A stretch of 64,000 bases of DNA from Longimicrobium sp. (GCF_036388275.1 NZ_DASVSF010000100.1:1-64000); one strand, 5' to 3'; positions 9,957-18,751 are shown, numbered from the stretch's first letter. Program-made: numbers and translations. The notes: generated by a model not told the origin, from the sequence alone.

Positions 9957-10778
9957 TCAGCCGCCCCGGGTCGTCCAGGCCACGGCAAGCAGCACCAGGC
10001 CCACGACGATGCGGTACCAGGCGAACGGCACGAAGGTGTTGCTCGACACGAAGCGGATCAGGGCCCGGATGACGATCATCGCCGCGATGAACGACACCAC
10101 GAAGCCCACGGCGAACACCGGCGCGTCCGCCGCCGACAGCAGGTGGCGGCTCTTGAACAGGTCGAAGCCGCTGGCGGCCACCATCACGGGGATGGCCAGG
10201 AAGAACGAGAACTCGGTCGCGGCCAGGCGCGACATTCCCAGCGACAGCCCGCCCATGATGGTGGCGCCGGAGCGCGACACGCCGGGAACGAGCGAAAGCA
10301 GCTGCGCCAGCCCCACGCCCAAGGCCGTCGGCGGCCGGATGTCGTCCACGCTTTCCGTGGTCACCACCCGGGTCTTGTGCCAGTGCTCCACCAGCAGGAT
10401 GGCGATGCCGCCCAGGACCAGCGCAATCGCCACGATGGTGGTGTCGAAGAGCTTTTCCTTGATGAAGTCGCGCGCGAAGAAGCCCACCAGCGCCGCCGGG
10501 GCGAAGGCGATCAGCAGGTTCCAGATCAGCCGGCGGGCGTTGGGGTCGCGCGGCGCGGCGGCGAGCACGCCGAACACCTTCTGCCGGTACAGCCAGACGA
10601 CGGCCAGGATGGCGCCGAGCTGGATGAAGACGTCGAACGTCTCGTGGTTGGCGTACGAGTCGAAGCCCAGCCACTTGCCGGCCAGGATCAGGTGTCCCGT
10701 GGACGACACGGGAATGAACTCCGTGGCTCCCTCGACCAGCCCCATGACGGCGGCCTTCAGCAACAGCATCACATCCAT
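9957..10778 (-). CDS. uppP: Undecaprenyl-diphosphatase UppP/BacA
   Basis: A 273-residue membrane enzyme that removes a phosphate from undecaprenyl diphosphate, recycling the lipid carrier for peptidoglycan and other glycans; it also gives bacitracin tolerance. Both family signatures are present: EGATEFIPVSSTGHLIL near the N-terminus (catalytic glutamates and serines) and LVPGVSRSGATIMGGL in the middle (active-site Ser-Arg). Length is typical. The ATG at 10778 has a GGGA ribosome site at good spacing. Upstream lies an 830-base repeat cluster, so its promoter must be within or next to repeat DNA. Confidence 0.95.
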   Translation of the reverse strand: MDVMLLLKAAVMGLVEGATEFIPVSSTGHLILAGKWLGFDSYANHETFDVFIQLGAILAVVWLYRQKVFGVLAAAPRDPNARRLIWNLLIAFAPAALVGFFARDFIKEKLFDTTIVAIALVLGGIAILLVEHWHKTRVVTTESVDDIRPPTALGVGLAQLLSLVPGVSRSGATIMGGLSLGMSRLAATEFSFFLAIPVMVAASGFDLFKSRHLLSAADAPVFAVGFVVSFIAAMIVIRALIRFVSSNTFVPFAWYRIVVGLVLLAVAWTTRGG

Positions 10779-10905
10779 CCGATGTCCCTTCGTCCCGTTC
10801 CCGTTGTGCTGCGTGCCGGCCGTGCAGCGTGCATTCGGCTGGAGTGATTGGTACTGTTGGGGGGGCCCTCCCCCGGGCCCTCGGCCGGCAGGCCCCTCTC
10901 CCGGC

Positions 10906-10934
10906 CTCTCCCCCGCAAACTGCGCGGGAGAGAG
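10906..10934 (-). repeat. C-rich hairpin repeat, copy 2
   Basis: CTCTCCCCCGC (10906-10916) and GCGGGAGAGAG (10924-10934) pair with one mismatch around AAACTGC, the complement of the GCAGTTT loop of copy 1, so it is in the opposite orientation. A looser relative sits at about 10993-11033. Confidence 0.7.
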
Positions 10935-11073
10935 GGGAACTTCGGTCGGGGTTCGATTGGCTGCCGGTGCATGCCTTAGGAGCCCCCTCCCCCCGGCCCC
11001 CTTCCCCCGCTTCGCAGGGGAGGGGGAGACCTGAACGCGCTTCGGACGGCCTGGCGCACTCGACTACGCGAGC

Positions 11074-11121
11074 AGTCCGCGAAGGCGGACTTCGTGCCGT
11101 CGTTGCCGCGAATTCATTCGC
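11074..11121 (+). repeat. Two-hairpin dispersed repeat, copy B
   Basis: AGTCCGC (11074-11080), GAAG, GCGGACT (11085-11091), 16-base spacer, GCGAATTCATTCGC (11108-11121). It belongs to a larger 88-base unit (11048-11135) repeated directly at 11378-11465. Confidence 0.85.
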
Positions 11122-11161
11122 CCCAGCCGGGCCGAGGCCTCGCCCAAGTTTGGTGTGTACC

Positions 11162-11190
11162 CCCTCTCCCACGCTGTTTGTGGGAGAGGG
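11162..11190 (+). repeat. C-rich hairpin repeat, copy 3
   Basis: CCCTCTCCCAC (11162-11172) and GTGGGAGAGGG (11180-11190) form a perfect 11-bp stem around GCTGTTT. Compared with copy 1, several stem positions have changed on both sides together. Confidence 0.8.
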
Positions 11191-11290
11191 TGGCACGCGT
11201 GTCAGCGCGGCCGGGTGAGGGCCCCACGGCAGCCGAGGCCTCGGGTTTGGAGACCGCTGCCGCGCCCTGGCTGGTACGTGCCCGCGGCTA

Positions 11291-11353
11291 GATCCTTCGG
11301 CCCGCGACGTTGGTGCTACGGGCCGGTTCGGTGCGCCTGGGCCTCAGGATGAC
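11291..11353 (+). repeat. GATCC...GGATGAC repeat, diverged copy 3
   Basis: Starts GATCCTTCGGCCCGC and ends GCCTCAGGATGAC, the same end motifs as the pair near 1.1-1.3 kb but with a different middle. Confidence 0.55.
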
Positions 11354-11398
11354 AGGCGCTGTTGCGTCGACCGGCTTGGCGCACCTCACTCCGCGAGC

Positions 11399-11446
11399 AG
11401 TCCGCGAAGGCGGACTTCGGGCCGTCGTTGCCGCGAATTCATTCGC
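11399..11446 (+). repeat. Two-hairpin dispersed repeat, copy C
   Basis: AGTCCGC (11399-11405), GAAG, GCGGACT (11410-11416), 16-base spacer, GCGAATTCATTCGC (11433-11446). Direct repeat of copy B about 325 bases away. Confidence 0.85.
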
Positions 11447-11521
11447 CCCAGCAGAGCCGAGGACGCACCCAACCCTGACTGGCTTCGCCGCTCCCGCCGG
11501 GGGTGACGCGCCGGACTGGCT

Positions 11522-11552
11522 CCCTTCCCCCGCGCAGTTTGCGGGGGAAGGG
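11522..11552 (+). repeat. C-rich hairpin repeat, copy 4
   Basis: Identical in stem and loop to copy 1 at 1425-1455 (12-bp stem, GCAGTTT loop), with matching flanks (GGCTCCCTTC before; TGGGGATGGGGGG after). It lies 56 bases past the stop of the symporter gene and could serve as its terminator. Confidence 0.8.
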
Positions 11553-11607
11553 CTGGGGATGGGGGGCGCCGGCCCGAGCACCGGACCCGGCCTGTCCACA
11601 CCCGCTC

Positions 11608-13062
11608 TCAGCCCGCCACCATCACACCCCTGGATCCCCGAATCCGCGCGCTCGCCTCGCCCACCGCTACCGTGATCGCCGACCCCAGCAGCGCGAACCA
11701 CAGCGTGTCCACCAGCTTGGGAATCGCCCCGAACTGCTGGAGCGCCCAGAGCAGCGTCATCCCCGCGACGGCAACCCCCATGCCGGTCACCGCGTCGCGC
11801 CCGTCCGCACGCTTCGAAATGAGCCCCAGCAGGAACCCGCCGAGCAGCCCGCCGTAGGTGAACGAGGCGATCTGCAGCGCGATCACCACCAGCGGCGTTC
11901 CCTTGGCGATCAGCTGAAAGGCCAGGGAAACCGCGATCATCACCACGCCCCACAGCAGCGTGAACCGCTTGCCGACAGCCAGCAGGTGCGCCTCGTCCTT
12001 CTTTCCCCGCAGCGGCACGTACAGGTCGTGCACCGACACGGCCGCCAGCGCGTTCAGCGACGACGACATGGCGGCGGCCAGGATGGCGGCCACGACGAGG
12101 CCCGAGATGCCCGGCGGCAGGTGGTCCAGCGTAAAGCGGGGGAAGATGGCGTCCGGCGTGTCCCACGTCCGCCCTTCGTAGAACACCCACAGCCCCGCCC
12201 CGATCAGCAGGAACAGGGCGAACTGGCCGATGACGATCACCGCCGAGCCGATGATGGCGCGCCGCGCGTCCCGCAGCGAGGGCGAGGCCAGCAGCCGCTG
12301 CACGATCAGGTGGTCGGCCCCGTGCGACGCCATCGTCAGGAACGCCCCGCCGATGAGGCCCGTGAAGAGCCAGTTGGCCTGAGAGAACCCGCCGTCCAGG
12401 TGAATCACCTTCAGCTTGCCCGCGTCGCCCGCAACCTGCACCAGCCCGCCCCACCCGCCGGGGATCAGCCCCAGCACCACCCACAGCACCGCGATGCCGC
12501 CCACGATGTAGATGAACATCTGCGCCACGTCCACCCACACCACCGCGCGCAGCCCGCCGTAGTAGCTGTAGACGAGGGTGAAGATGCCGATGGAAAGGAT
12601 GGACGCCCACACCGGCATCCCCGTAATCAGCCCCAGCGGGATGGCGGTGGCGAAGATGCGTACCGCATCCGCCAGCACGCGGGTGACCAGGAACACGAGC
12701 GACGCCAGCCGCCGCGCGTCCTGGCCGAAGCGGCGCTCCAGCAGCACGTACGCCGTGGCGATCTCGCCGCGGAAGTAGCCGGGGAGCAGGAAGACGGAGA
12801 TGGCGATGCGGCCCAGCAGGTATCCCGCGGCCAGCTGCAGCATCCACAGGTCGCCCGTGTACGCCGTCGCCGGCACGCTGACCACGGTGAGCGCGCTGGT
12901 CTCCGTCGCCACGAGCGAAAAGCAGGCGGCCCACCACGGAATGGAGTGGTCGGCCAGGAAGTAGTCCTGCGCGTCCTTCTGCTGGCGGCCGAGGACGGTG
13001 CCCAGCACCGCGACGAACGCCACGTACGCCAGCACCACGGCCAGGTCGATCGCGCCGTTCAC
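11608..13062 (-). CDS. Sodium:solute symporter family protein
   Basis: A 484-residue SSS-family transporter with about 13 membrane helices, using the sodium gradient to import a small organic solute (not predictable). The N-terminal half has the expected QQKDAQDYFLADHSIPWWA segment after the first helix, ATETSALTVVSVPATAY in the unwound second-helix region, and YSYYGGLRAVVWVDVAQM later, typical of SSS proteins. The conserved AAAMSSSLNALAAVSVHDLY motif (helix with sodium-site serines) is at about residues 330-350. A GTG at 13062 with GGGGGGAC just upstream was chosen; an in-frame TTG at 13116 would add 18 polar residues but lacks a ribosome site. It is divergent from the M61 peptidase. Confidence 0.88.
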   Translation of the reverse strand: MNGAIDLAVVLAYVAFVAVLGTVLGRQQKDAQDYFLADHSIPWWAACFSLVATETSALTVVSVPATAYTGDLWMLQLAAGYLLGRIAISVFLLPGYFRGEIATAYVLLERRFGQDARRLASLVFLVTRVLADAVRIFATAIPLGLITGMPVWASILSIGIFTLVYSYYGGLRAVVWVDVAQMFIYIVGGIAVLWVVLGLIPGGWGGLVQVAGDAGKLKVIHLDGGFSQANWLFTGLIGGAFLTMASHGADHLIVQRLLASPSLRDARRAIIGSAVIVIGQFALFLLIGAGLWVFYEGRTWDTPDAIFPRFTLDHLPPGISGLVVAAILAAAMSSSLNALAAVSVHDLYVPLRGKKDEAHLLAVGKRFTLLWGVVMIAVSLAFQLIAKGTPLVVIALQIASFTYGGLLGGFLLGLISKRADGRDAVTGMGVAVAGMTLLWALQQFGAIPKLVDTLWFALLGSAITVAVGEASARIRGSRGVMVAG

Positions 13063-13190
13063 CCGTCCCCCCGCGTGCGTGTCATGTCGTTCGGCTGGAT
13101 TGAGCGTGAGGGGCAAACCAATGGGCGGGCATCGGCGTCCAATCTCGTGTCCGCCCCGCCGCGTTGCAATCCGTGCAATCGTAGCGGATG

Positions 13191-13206
13191 TGCTATATAT
13201 TTAGCA
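13191..13206 (+). promoter_or_regulatory. AT-rich palindrome, possible M61 gene promoter/operator
   Basis: TGCTATATATTTAGCA is an AT-rich inverted repeat (TGCTA...TAGCA) in very GC-rich DNA, containing TATATT, 43 bases before the peptidase ATG. Two direct TGCAATC units lie just upstream (about 13165-13180). A -35 box at standard spacing is not clear. Confidence 0.35.
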
Positions 13207-13248
13207 TACCTGACCCGGCTGTTCACTCTCCCTCGTCCCCCGGCGGCC

Positions 13249-14802
13249 ATGAACTCCCTCGTTCGCATCGTCCCGGCGCTGCTTCTCGCCACCAGCGCAC
13301 CCGCCGCGGCGCAGCTGCGCTACACGGTGGACATCGATGATCCCGCCACGCATCGCGCCACCATCACGCTGCGGGTGGATTCGCTCGCGGCGCGGGACAG
13401 CGTCTTCCAGTTCGCGGCGACGGCGCCGGGCACGTACCAGACGATGAACATCGGGCGCTTCGTGCGCGACCTGCGCGCCATGGACGCGCGCGGCCGGCCG
13501 GTGGCGGTGCGCAAGCAGTCGGAGAACGCGTGGGTGTTCGGCGACCCGCGGCGCGTGCGCACGGTGACGTACCAGGTGCTGGATACCTGGAACACGCCGG
13601 TGACCGAATTTCCCATCTATCCCATGGCCGGCACCGCCATCGAGGCCGACCACGCCCTGCTGAACGCGCACGCCATGCTCGGCTATCCGCGCGGCATGCA
13701 GGCGCAGCCGGTGTTCATCCACTTCGAAGCGCCCCCGGGGTGGACGGTGGAGACGCCGCTGGTCGCGGGCCCGGACGGCTACCGCGCCGACAGCTACGAC
13801 CACGCGGTGGACTCGCCTTTTCTGCTGGGCGCGCGCCTCACCACGTCCACGCTGACGGTGGGCGGGGTGCCGGTGCGCATAGCGGCGCACTCGCCGTCGC
13901 AACTCATCACCGCAAACGAGCTGCGCGACGCCATGCAGGGCACGCTCACCGCGGCGGGCACGTTCCTGGGACGCCTGCCGGTGGACCGGTACGTGTTCCT
14001 CTTCCGCTTCGCCCCGCAGCGCCAGGGGCAGGCGATGGGCGCGTGGGAGCACAGCTACAGCTCGGAATACGTGCTCCCCGACGTCCCGTACACGTCGCGC
14101 GTGGGCGAGCAGGTGACGGACATCGCGGCGCACGAGTTCTTTCACATCGTCGCGCCGCTGAACATCCACTCCGAGATCGTGGAGCACTTCAACTTCCAGA
14201 CGCCGGTGCCGTCCGCGCACGTCTGGCTGTACGAGGGCGTGACGGAGTGGGCGTCGGAAAAGATGCAGCTGGACGGCGGGCTGATGTCGCTGGACCAGTA
14301 CCTGGGCAACGTGGTGGGCAAGATGCGGACGGACCGCACCCGGTACGACACCACCTTCTCGCTCAAGCAGCTCGCCCTGACGTCGTTCACGGAAGCGGGC
14401 GCGCGGCAGTACGGCAACATCTACCAGCGCGGCGCCGTCGTCGCGGGGCTGCTGGACATCCACCTGCTGCGGCTCTCCGACGGGCGGCACGGCCTGCGCG
14501 ACCTGATGCTGGACCTGTCGCGCGAGTACGGCCCGCGGCGCCCGTTCCCGGAAGATTCGCTTTACGCCATCATCGCCGCGCGTACCTCGCCGGAGGTGCT
14601 GGACTTCTTCGCGCGCTACGTCGACCGCGCCGAGCGCCCGCCGGTGCGCGAGACCTATGCGCTCCTGGGCATCGACCTGGTGGAAGACGAGCGCGGCCTG
14701 CCCCAGCGGCTGGTTCCGAACCCCAACGCCACCCCCGAGCAGCTGCGCCTGCGCGAGGCGTGGCTGCGCTCCGGCTCCGGCGCCTCCACCCCTCCACGGT
14801 AG
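13249..14802 (+). CDS. Secreted M61 family metallopeptidase (glycyl aminopeptidase-like)
   Basis: A 517-residue exported peptidase. Residues 1-22 form a Sec signal peptide (cleavage after APAAAQ). The middle carries the zinc motif H295-EFFH-299 and the downstream WLYEGVTEW segment with E329 as third ligand, the M61 arrangement. M61 enzymes cleave N-terminal glycine or alanine from peptides. The N-terminal third is the beta-sandwich domain usual for the family (DPATHRATITLRVDS). The C-terminal PDZ domain found in many M61 members seems absent or very short. The start at 13249 precedes the signal peptide; longer frames upstream are not coding. A hairpin at 14840-14857 follows. Confidence 0.88.
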   Translation: MNSLVRIVPALLLATSAPAAAQLRYTVDIDDPATHRATITLRVDSLAARDSVFQFAATAPGTYQTMNIGRFVRDLRAMDARGRPVAVRKQSENAWVFGDPRRVRTVTYQVLDTWNTPVTEFPIYPMAGTAIEADHALLNAHAMLGYPRGMQAQPVFIHFEAPPGWTVETPLVAGPDGYRADSYDHAVDSPFLLGARLTTSTLTVGGVPVRIAAHSPSQLITANELRDAMQGTLTAAGTFLGRLPVDRYVFLFRFAPQRQGQAMGAWEHSYSSEYVLPDVPYTSRVGEQVTDIAAHEFFHIVAPLNIHSEIVEHFNFQTPVPSAHVWLYEGVTEWASEKMQLDGGLMSLDQYLGNVVGKMRTDRTRYDTTFSLKQLALTSFTEAGARQYGNIYQRGAVVAGLLDIHLLRLSDGRHGLRDLMLDLSREYGPRRPFPEDSLYAIIAARTSPEVLDFFARYVDRAERPPVRETYALLGIDLVEDERGLPQRLVPNPNATPEQLRLREAWLRSGSGASTPPR

Positions 14803-15104
14803 AAGCCGCGAGCAGGCGCAACGACGAGACAGTGACGGGCCCTGGCGCACGCCAGGGTCCCTGAAGCCGGTCCGGGAACGCGCGTAGTATCGGCCGTCGC
14901 GTTGCACCGATCTGGTGCACGCCGCCCCATCCCGGTGCAATGGACCGCACGAGAGCAAAAGTTGGAAATTCCTTGCAACGGGCTGGCCCGGCGAGGCTTG
15001 CAGGCTCCACTCGCCGCCCCCGAGCGCGGGTCCCGGCTGTGCAGCGGCGGGCACTACCCCCCACGGCACCCTGCCCCGGGGGAACCCGTACCGAACGGAC
15101 GCCT
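14803..15104. other. 302-base intergenic region
   Basis: It contains the hairpin at 14840-14857 that ends the peptidase gene, a TGCACC/GGTGCA inverted repeat (14903-14908 with 14914-14919) and a third GGTGCA at about 14934. These could be a regulator site ahead of the amidase gene. No gene is visible. Confidence 0.5.
14840..14857 (+). terminator. Short hairpin after the M61 gene
   Basis: CCCTGGCG (14840-14847) pairs with CGCCAGGG (14850-14857), 38 bases past the stop. The loop is only two bases as written, so the stem will open to some extent. Confidence 0.5.
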
Positions 15105-16655
15105 ATGCGAACCGCCCGTACCTTGGCCGCCGCCGTCTGCGCCGCCGCGGCACTTGCCGCCTGCGACGCCCCCACCCCATCGGTGCAGCCAGAGGAGCAG
15201 CCGACCTCCGCCGACCTGCGCCTCGACCCCATGTTCGCGCGCGCCGCGGCCGAGTTCGGGGTGCCGGTCGACCTGCTCAAGGCTGTTTCCTTTACCGAAA
15301 CGGGGTGGCAGTTCGCCCGGGGGGAGCACAGCGACATGGAAGGGCTGGCACCCGCATACGGGATCTTCGCGCTGCGGGGCGAGCGCCTGGAGCGCGGCGC
15401 CCGGCTGGCCGGGGTGAGCCTGGCCGCCGCCCGCACCGAAACCGAAGCCAGCATCCGCGCCGGCGCGGCACTGCTTCGCGCCGAAGGCAAGGCGCAGGGC
15501 GTAGCCGGCTCGGACCTGGCGGCCTGGGAGCCCGCCGTGGCGAGCTTCAGCGGCATCGCCAACGAAGAGGCCCGCGCGGGCTACGTGTCCAACGGCGTGT
15601 ACCGCGCGTTGCGCGTGGGCGTGAACGACGCCGAGCAGGCATCGCTCGCCGCCCATCCCGGCGTGCGGGTGGCCCCGGCGGTGCTCCCGGCCGGCCCGCG
15701 GTACACCACGGAGTACGGCCCGGCCATCTGGACCCCGTCGCCCAACTACACCTCCGGGCGCTCCGGGTACTCCACCGCGCTGGTGGTCATCCACACCTGC
15801 GCCGGAAACTACAGCGGCTGCTGGAGCTGGCTCACCAGCACCCAGTCCGGCGTGTCGGCGCACTACGTCGTCGGGCAGACGGACGTCGGCGGCGGCGTCG
15901 CCGAAGTGCGCCAGCTGGTGGACGAAGACAACACCGCCTGGCACGTGGGCAAGTACTGGCAGGGGTATCCCACCAACCCGCGCTCGGTGGGCATTGAGCA
16001 CGGCGGCTTCTCGTACGGCAGCAACGGCTACGGTCCGTGGCCCGCGGTGCAGTACAACACCTCCGTCACGCTCACCTGCGACATCGTCAAGAGCCGCGCC
16101 ATCATCCGTGATCGCGACCACATCATCGGCCACTACCAGCCGGACCCGGTGAACCGCGCGCACGACCCCGGGCAGGGCTTCCCGTGGGCGGACTACATGA
16201 GCCGGATCAACAGCTGCGTGGGCGGCGGCACCAGCCCGGCCATCACCGTCGACAGCAACACCGGCAGCCCCGGCACCGACGCCCGCTTCTCGGTCTCGGG
16301 CAACTGGATCGCGTCCACCGGCACCGGCGGCTACTACGGCACGGGATACTACCATGCGAGCACGGCGGCGGTGAGCGACCCGGCGAACTTCGAGTTCTAC
16401 CTGCCGGCCGCCGCCACCAAGGCGGTGTCCGCGTGGTATACCTCCGGCACCAACCGCTCGACGACCGCGCCGTACATCATCTACAACGCCAGCGGCACCG
16501 AGCTGGGACGCCGCTCGGTGAACCAGCAGACGGGTGGCGGCACCTGGCAGTCGCTGGGCAGCTACAGCTTCTCGGCGGGCTGGAACAAGGTTTCGCTCTC
16601 GCGGTGGACCACGGCCGGCTACGTGGTGATCGCCGACGCGGTGCGGATCCAGTAG
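15105..16655 (+). CDS. Lipoprotein N-acetylmuramoyl-L-alanine amidase with golvesin-like C-terminal domain
   Basis: A 516-residue exported cell-wall hydrolase. Residues 1-20 are a lipoprotein signal ending ALAAC. Residues about 40-170 resemble a lytic-transglycosylase-like helical domain (AAAEFGVPVDLLKAVSFTETGW), as seen before amidase domains in actinomycete proteins. Residues about 190-365 are an amidase_2/PGRP-type zinc domain: VVIHTCAG, SAHYVVG, AWHVGKYW and IIGHYQPDP supply the histidine ligands. Residues about 380-516 match golvesin C-terminal/Xly carbohydrate-binding domains (GYYGTGYYH, FEFYLPAAATKAVSAWYT, VVIADAVRI). It would cut the stem peptide from muramic acid. The ATG at 15105 is the only start giving the signal peptide. 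Next genes on the same strand are also lipoproteins. Confidence 0.85.
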   Translation: MRTARTLAAAVCAAAALAACDAPTPSVQPEEQPTSADLRLDPMFARAAAEFGVPVDLLKAVSFTETGWQFARGEHSDMEGLAPAYGIFALRGERLERGARLAGVSLAAARTETEASIRAGAALLRAEGKAQGVAGSDLAAWEPAVASFSGIANEEARAGYVSNGVYRALRVGVNDAEQASLAAHPGVRVAPAVLPAGPRYTTEYGPAIWTPSPNYTSGRSGYSTALVVIHTCAGNYSGCWSWLTSTQSGVSAHYVVGQTDVGGGVAEVRQLVDEDNTAWHVGKYWQGYPTNPRSVGIEHGGFSYGSNGYGPWPAVQYNTSVTLTCDIVKSRAIIRDRDHIIGHYQPDPVNRAHDPGQGFPWADYMSRINSCVGGGTSPAITVDSNTGSPGTDARFSVSGNWIASTGTGGYYGTGYYHASTAAVSDPANFEFYLPAAATKAVSAWYTSGTNRSTTAPYIIYNASGTELGRRSVNQQTGGGTWQSLGSYSFSAGWNKVSLSRWTTAGYVVIADAVRIQ

Positions 16656-16752
16656 CAAGGCAACGGTGAAAGCGCGGCCGGTCCGGAACTTCGGGCCGGC
16701 CGCGCCGCACGCCGGACCGATGGCAACCAGCGAAGCCCTCCCACGAGTGTAC

Positions 16753-17916
16753 ATGCCCAACTTCTCGCGAGCACTCCCGGTCTGCGCCCTGGCCCTCGTC
16801 GTGGCGGGGTGCGGTACGGATGCCGGCGCCGCCCCCAACCGCCCGGCCGCCCCGCCCGCGGCTGCCCTTCCCCCCGCCGACCCCGCGGACACGCTCTCGC
16901 TGGCCGAGCGCGAAGGGATCGCGGGGCGCATCGTCTTCATCGCCGAACGCGACGGCAACAAGGAGCTGTACTCCGTGCGCCCCACGGGCGCCGGTGAGCA
17001 GCGCCTGACGGCCCGCCCGGCGCAGGACTTCGCCGGCGACCCGCTTCCCGACGGCTCGGGGCTGCTGGTGATCTCGCTGGAGGGCGAGGGCCCGTCGCGG
17101 GTGGAGCGCTTCTGGATGGCGACCGACGGAAGCGGGCCGCTGCGTCCCCTGGGTCCGCGCGGCGCGCTGATGCGCAACCCGAGCTGGGGGCCGGACGGCC
17201 GCTGGCTGGTCTACGAAAGCAACACCCGCGACGGCTATCGCGACATCTACCGCCTGGACCGGGCCACCGGGCAGGTGCGCGCGCTCACCGCCAACCCCGA
17301 GGGGAACTTCCGGCCGGTGGTGTCGCCGCGTGGCGACTGGGTGGTCTTCGGCTCCAGCCGCGACAGCGTGTCGGAGCTGTACCGCATGCGCCCCGACGGC
17401 AGCGGCCAGGAGCGCATCACCCACACCCCGCGTGACGAGTGGGGAGCCCGCTGGTCGTCGGACGGCGGCCTGCTCGCCTTCCTCAGCGACCGCGACGGGA
17501 GCGACCGGGTGTACGTGAGCTACCCCGACGGCCGGGAGACGCGCCGGCTTTCGGAGGAACCGCTCGACCCGCACGTGATGGAAGACCGGCCGGCGTGGGC
17601 GCCGCAGGGCTTCGGCATCGCGTGGGTGCGGCGAAAGGGGAACGAGCCGTCCCGCATCCTCATCCGCGACGTCACGACGGGCTTCAAGGGCGAGGTGCGC
17701 GCCCGCGGGCTGGGGTCGCTGGAAGACCCCGCCTGGTCGCCGGACGGGCGCTACCTGGCGTTCACGCTCACCCGCGGCGACAGCGCCCAGGTGTACGTGG
17801 CCCGCGCCGACGGCACCAAGCCTACCCGCATCACCCACGCGCCCGGCCCCAACTGGGCCCCGGTATGGCTGGCTGCGCGCCCGTCCCCGTCGCCGGCCGC
17901 GCCGTCCGCGCGGTGA
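16753..17916 (+). CDS. TolB-like PD40 beta-propeller lipoprotein
   Basis: A 387-residue lipoprotein (signal ending ALVVAGC, residues 1-17) followed by a Pro/Ala-rich linker and about six WD40-like PD40 repeats. The repeats are visible as WGPDGRWLVYES, VSPRGDWVVFGS, WSSDGGLLAFLSDRDGS and WSPDGRYLAFTLTRGD. Each blade has the SPDGxxLxF motif of TolB and dipeptidyl-peptidase propellers. Propellers of this kind bind other proteins or peptides; no catalytic domain follows. The ATG at 16753 was chosen for the signal peptide; an ATG at 16720 and a GTG at 16666 are in frame upstream. It sits between two cell-wall hydrolase lipoproteins and may scaffold them. Confidence 0.8.
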   Translation: MPNFSRALPVCALALVVAGCGTDAGAAPNRPAAPPAAALPPADPADTLSLAEREGIAGRIVFIAERDGNKELYSVRPTGAGEQRLTARPAQDFAGDPLPDGSGLLVISLEGEGPSRVERFWMATDGSGPLRPLGPRGALMRNPSWGPDGRWLVYESNTRDGYRDIYRLDRATGQVRALTANPEGNFRPVVSPRGDWVVFGSSRDSVSELYRMRPDGSGQERITHTPRDEWGARWSSDGGLLAFLSDRDGSDRVYVSYPDGRETRRLSEEPLDPHVMEDRPAWAPQGFGIAWVRRKGNEPSRILIRDVTTGFKGEVRARGLGSLEDPAWSPDGRYLAFTLTRGDSAQVYVARADGTKPTRITHAPGPNWAPVWLAARPSPSPAAPSAR

Positions 17917-17950
17917 CCGCTGGTTCCCCCGCCACTTCCGAGAGAAGACG

Positions 17951-18739
17951 ATGCTCAACTGGACTCGTTTCACCGCCGCCGCCCTGGCGTCGCTCGCGCT
18001 CGCCGGCTGCGGCGATGCCGTCACCGACCCATCTCTTCGCTCCCCGGAGGTGGCGGCGCGCAAATACGTCCTGCCCACCGGCGTCAGCGCCCAGATGGCG
18101 CCCGGCGGCCCCTACAACCTGCGGGCAGGCCCCAGCACCGACTACGCGGTCGAGGGCTCCGTCGCTGGCGGCGCGGGAGTGAACATCTCCTGTACCTCGT
18201 GGGGCGAGAGCGTGTCCGGCCACTACGGAACCAGCGTGGTCTGGGACCGGCTGGGGAACGGCTCGTGGGTGGCCGACGCGAACGTGCTCACGGGAAGCGA
18301 CCGGCAGGTGGCCCGCCCCTGCCGGCGCGACGACTATCCGTACCGTAACTCCAGCACCAGCGGCGTGGACCGATGGAACTTCTACAACCGCCAGTGCACC
18401 TCGTTCGCGGCGCACCGCATCAACTGGAACGGCACGCGCACGGGCAAGACGTTCACCAACATGTACCTGGGCGAGCACTTCGGCGACGCGCACATGTGGG
18501 ACGATGCCGCGCGTGCGTCCGGCGTGGCGATCTCGGGCACTCCCGCCGTAGGTCGCATCGCGCAGTGGAACCGGAACGTGGGTGGCGTGGGGGGCTACGG
18601 GCACGTGGCGTACGTGAGCGCCGTGTACGACGACGGCAGCATCCTGATCGAGGAGTACAACTGGAGCGCCTACTCGTACGGCACGCGCCGCCTGTACCCG
18701 GGTGGCGGCTACTGGCCCAGCAACTTCATCAACTTCTAA
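17951..18739 (+). CDS. Lipoprotein CHAP-domain peptidoglycan hydrolase with SH3-like domain
   Basis: A 262-residue lipoprotein (lipobox ALAGC, Cys20). Residues about 52-115 form an SH3_3-like wall-binding domain (YNLRAGPSTDYAVEGSV). Residues about 125-262 are a CHAP amidase/endopeptidase domain with the catalytic cysteine C149 in RQCTSFAAHRIN and histidine H218 in GYGHVAYVSAVYDDG, followed by IEEYNW. CHAP enzymes cut peptidoglycan stem peptides or cross-bridges. A GAGAG ribosome site precedes the ATG. Together with the amidase at 15105 and the propeller at 16753 it makes a three-lipoprotein envelope group, all rightward with short gaps (97 and 34 bases). A strong terminator follows. Confidence 0.88.
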   Translation: MLNWTRFTAAALASLALAGCGDAVTDPSLRSPEVAARKYVLPTGVSAQMAPGGPYNLRAGPSTDYAVEGSVAGGAGVNISCTSWGESVSGHYGTSVVWDRLGNGSWVADANVLTGSDRQVARPCRRDDYPYRNSSTSGVDRWNFYNRQCTSFAAHRINWNGTRTGKTFTNMYLGEHFGDAHMWDDAARASGVAISGTPAVGRIAQWNRNVGGVGGYGHVAYVSAVYDDGSILIEEYNWSAYSYGTRRLYPGGGYWPSNFINF

Positions 18740-18751
18740 CCGGGTGACGCG

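Larger units (their letters stand above)
10779..11607. other. 829-base intergenic repeat cluster
   Basis: No gene is visible between uppP and the symporter gene. The stretch is a mosaic of C-rich hairpins (10906-10934, about 10993-11033, 11162-11190, 11522-11552), two direct copies of the two-hairpin repeat within about 88-base units (11048-11135 and 11378-11465), and one GATCC...GGATGAC element (11291-11353). Long open frames crossing it are composition artefacts. Confidence 0.8.

Noticed and set aside
10940..10975. tRNA-like GGTTCGATT stretch
   Set aside because: It is part of the repeat cluster; no acceptor stem, anticodon arm or CCA end can be built around it. No tRNA was found elsewhere in the window either.
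10779..11607. CRISPR-like array
   Set aside because: The repeated units are few, unequal in spacing and imperfect, with hairpins of different families mixed. No cas gene is present.
11503..13248. N-terminal extension of the M61 peptidase frame over 580 codons
   Set aside because: It runs antisense through the symporter gene and the extension has no protein character. The signal peptide begins at 13249.
14955..14980. Sigma-54-like promoter before the amidase gene (TTGGAAATTCCTTGCAA)
   Set aside because: The GG to GC distance is one base short of the strict -24/-12 spacing, and no enhancer-binding protein gene is nearby.
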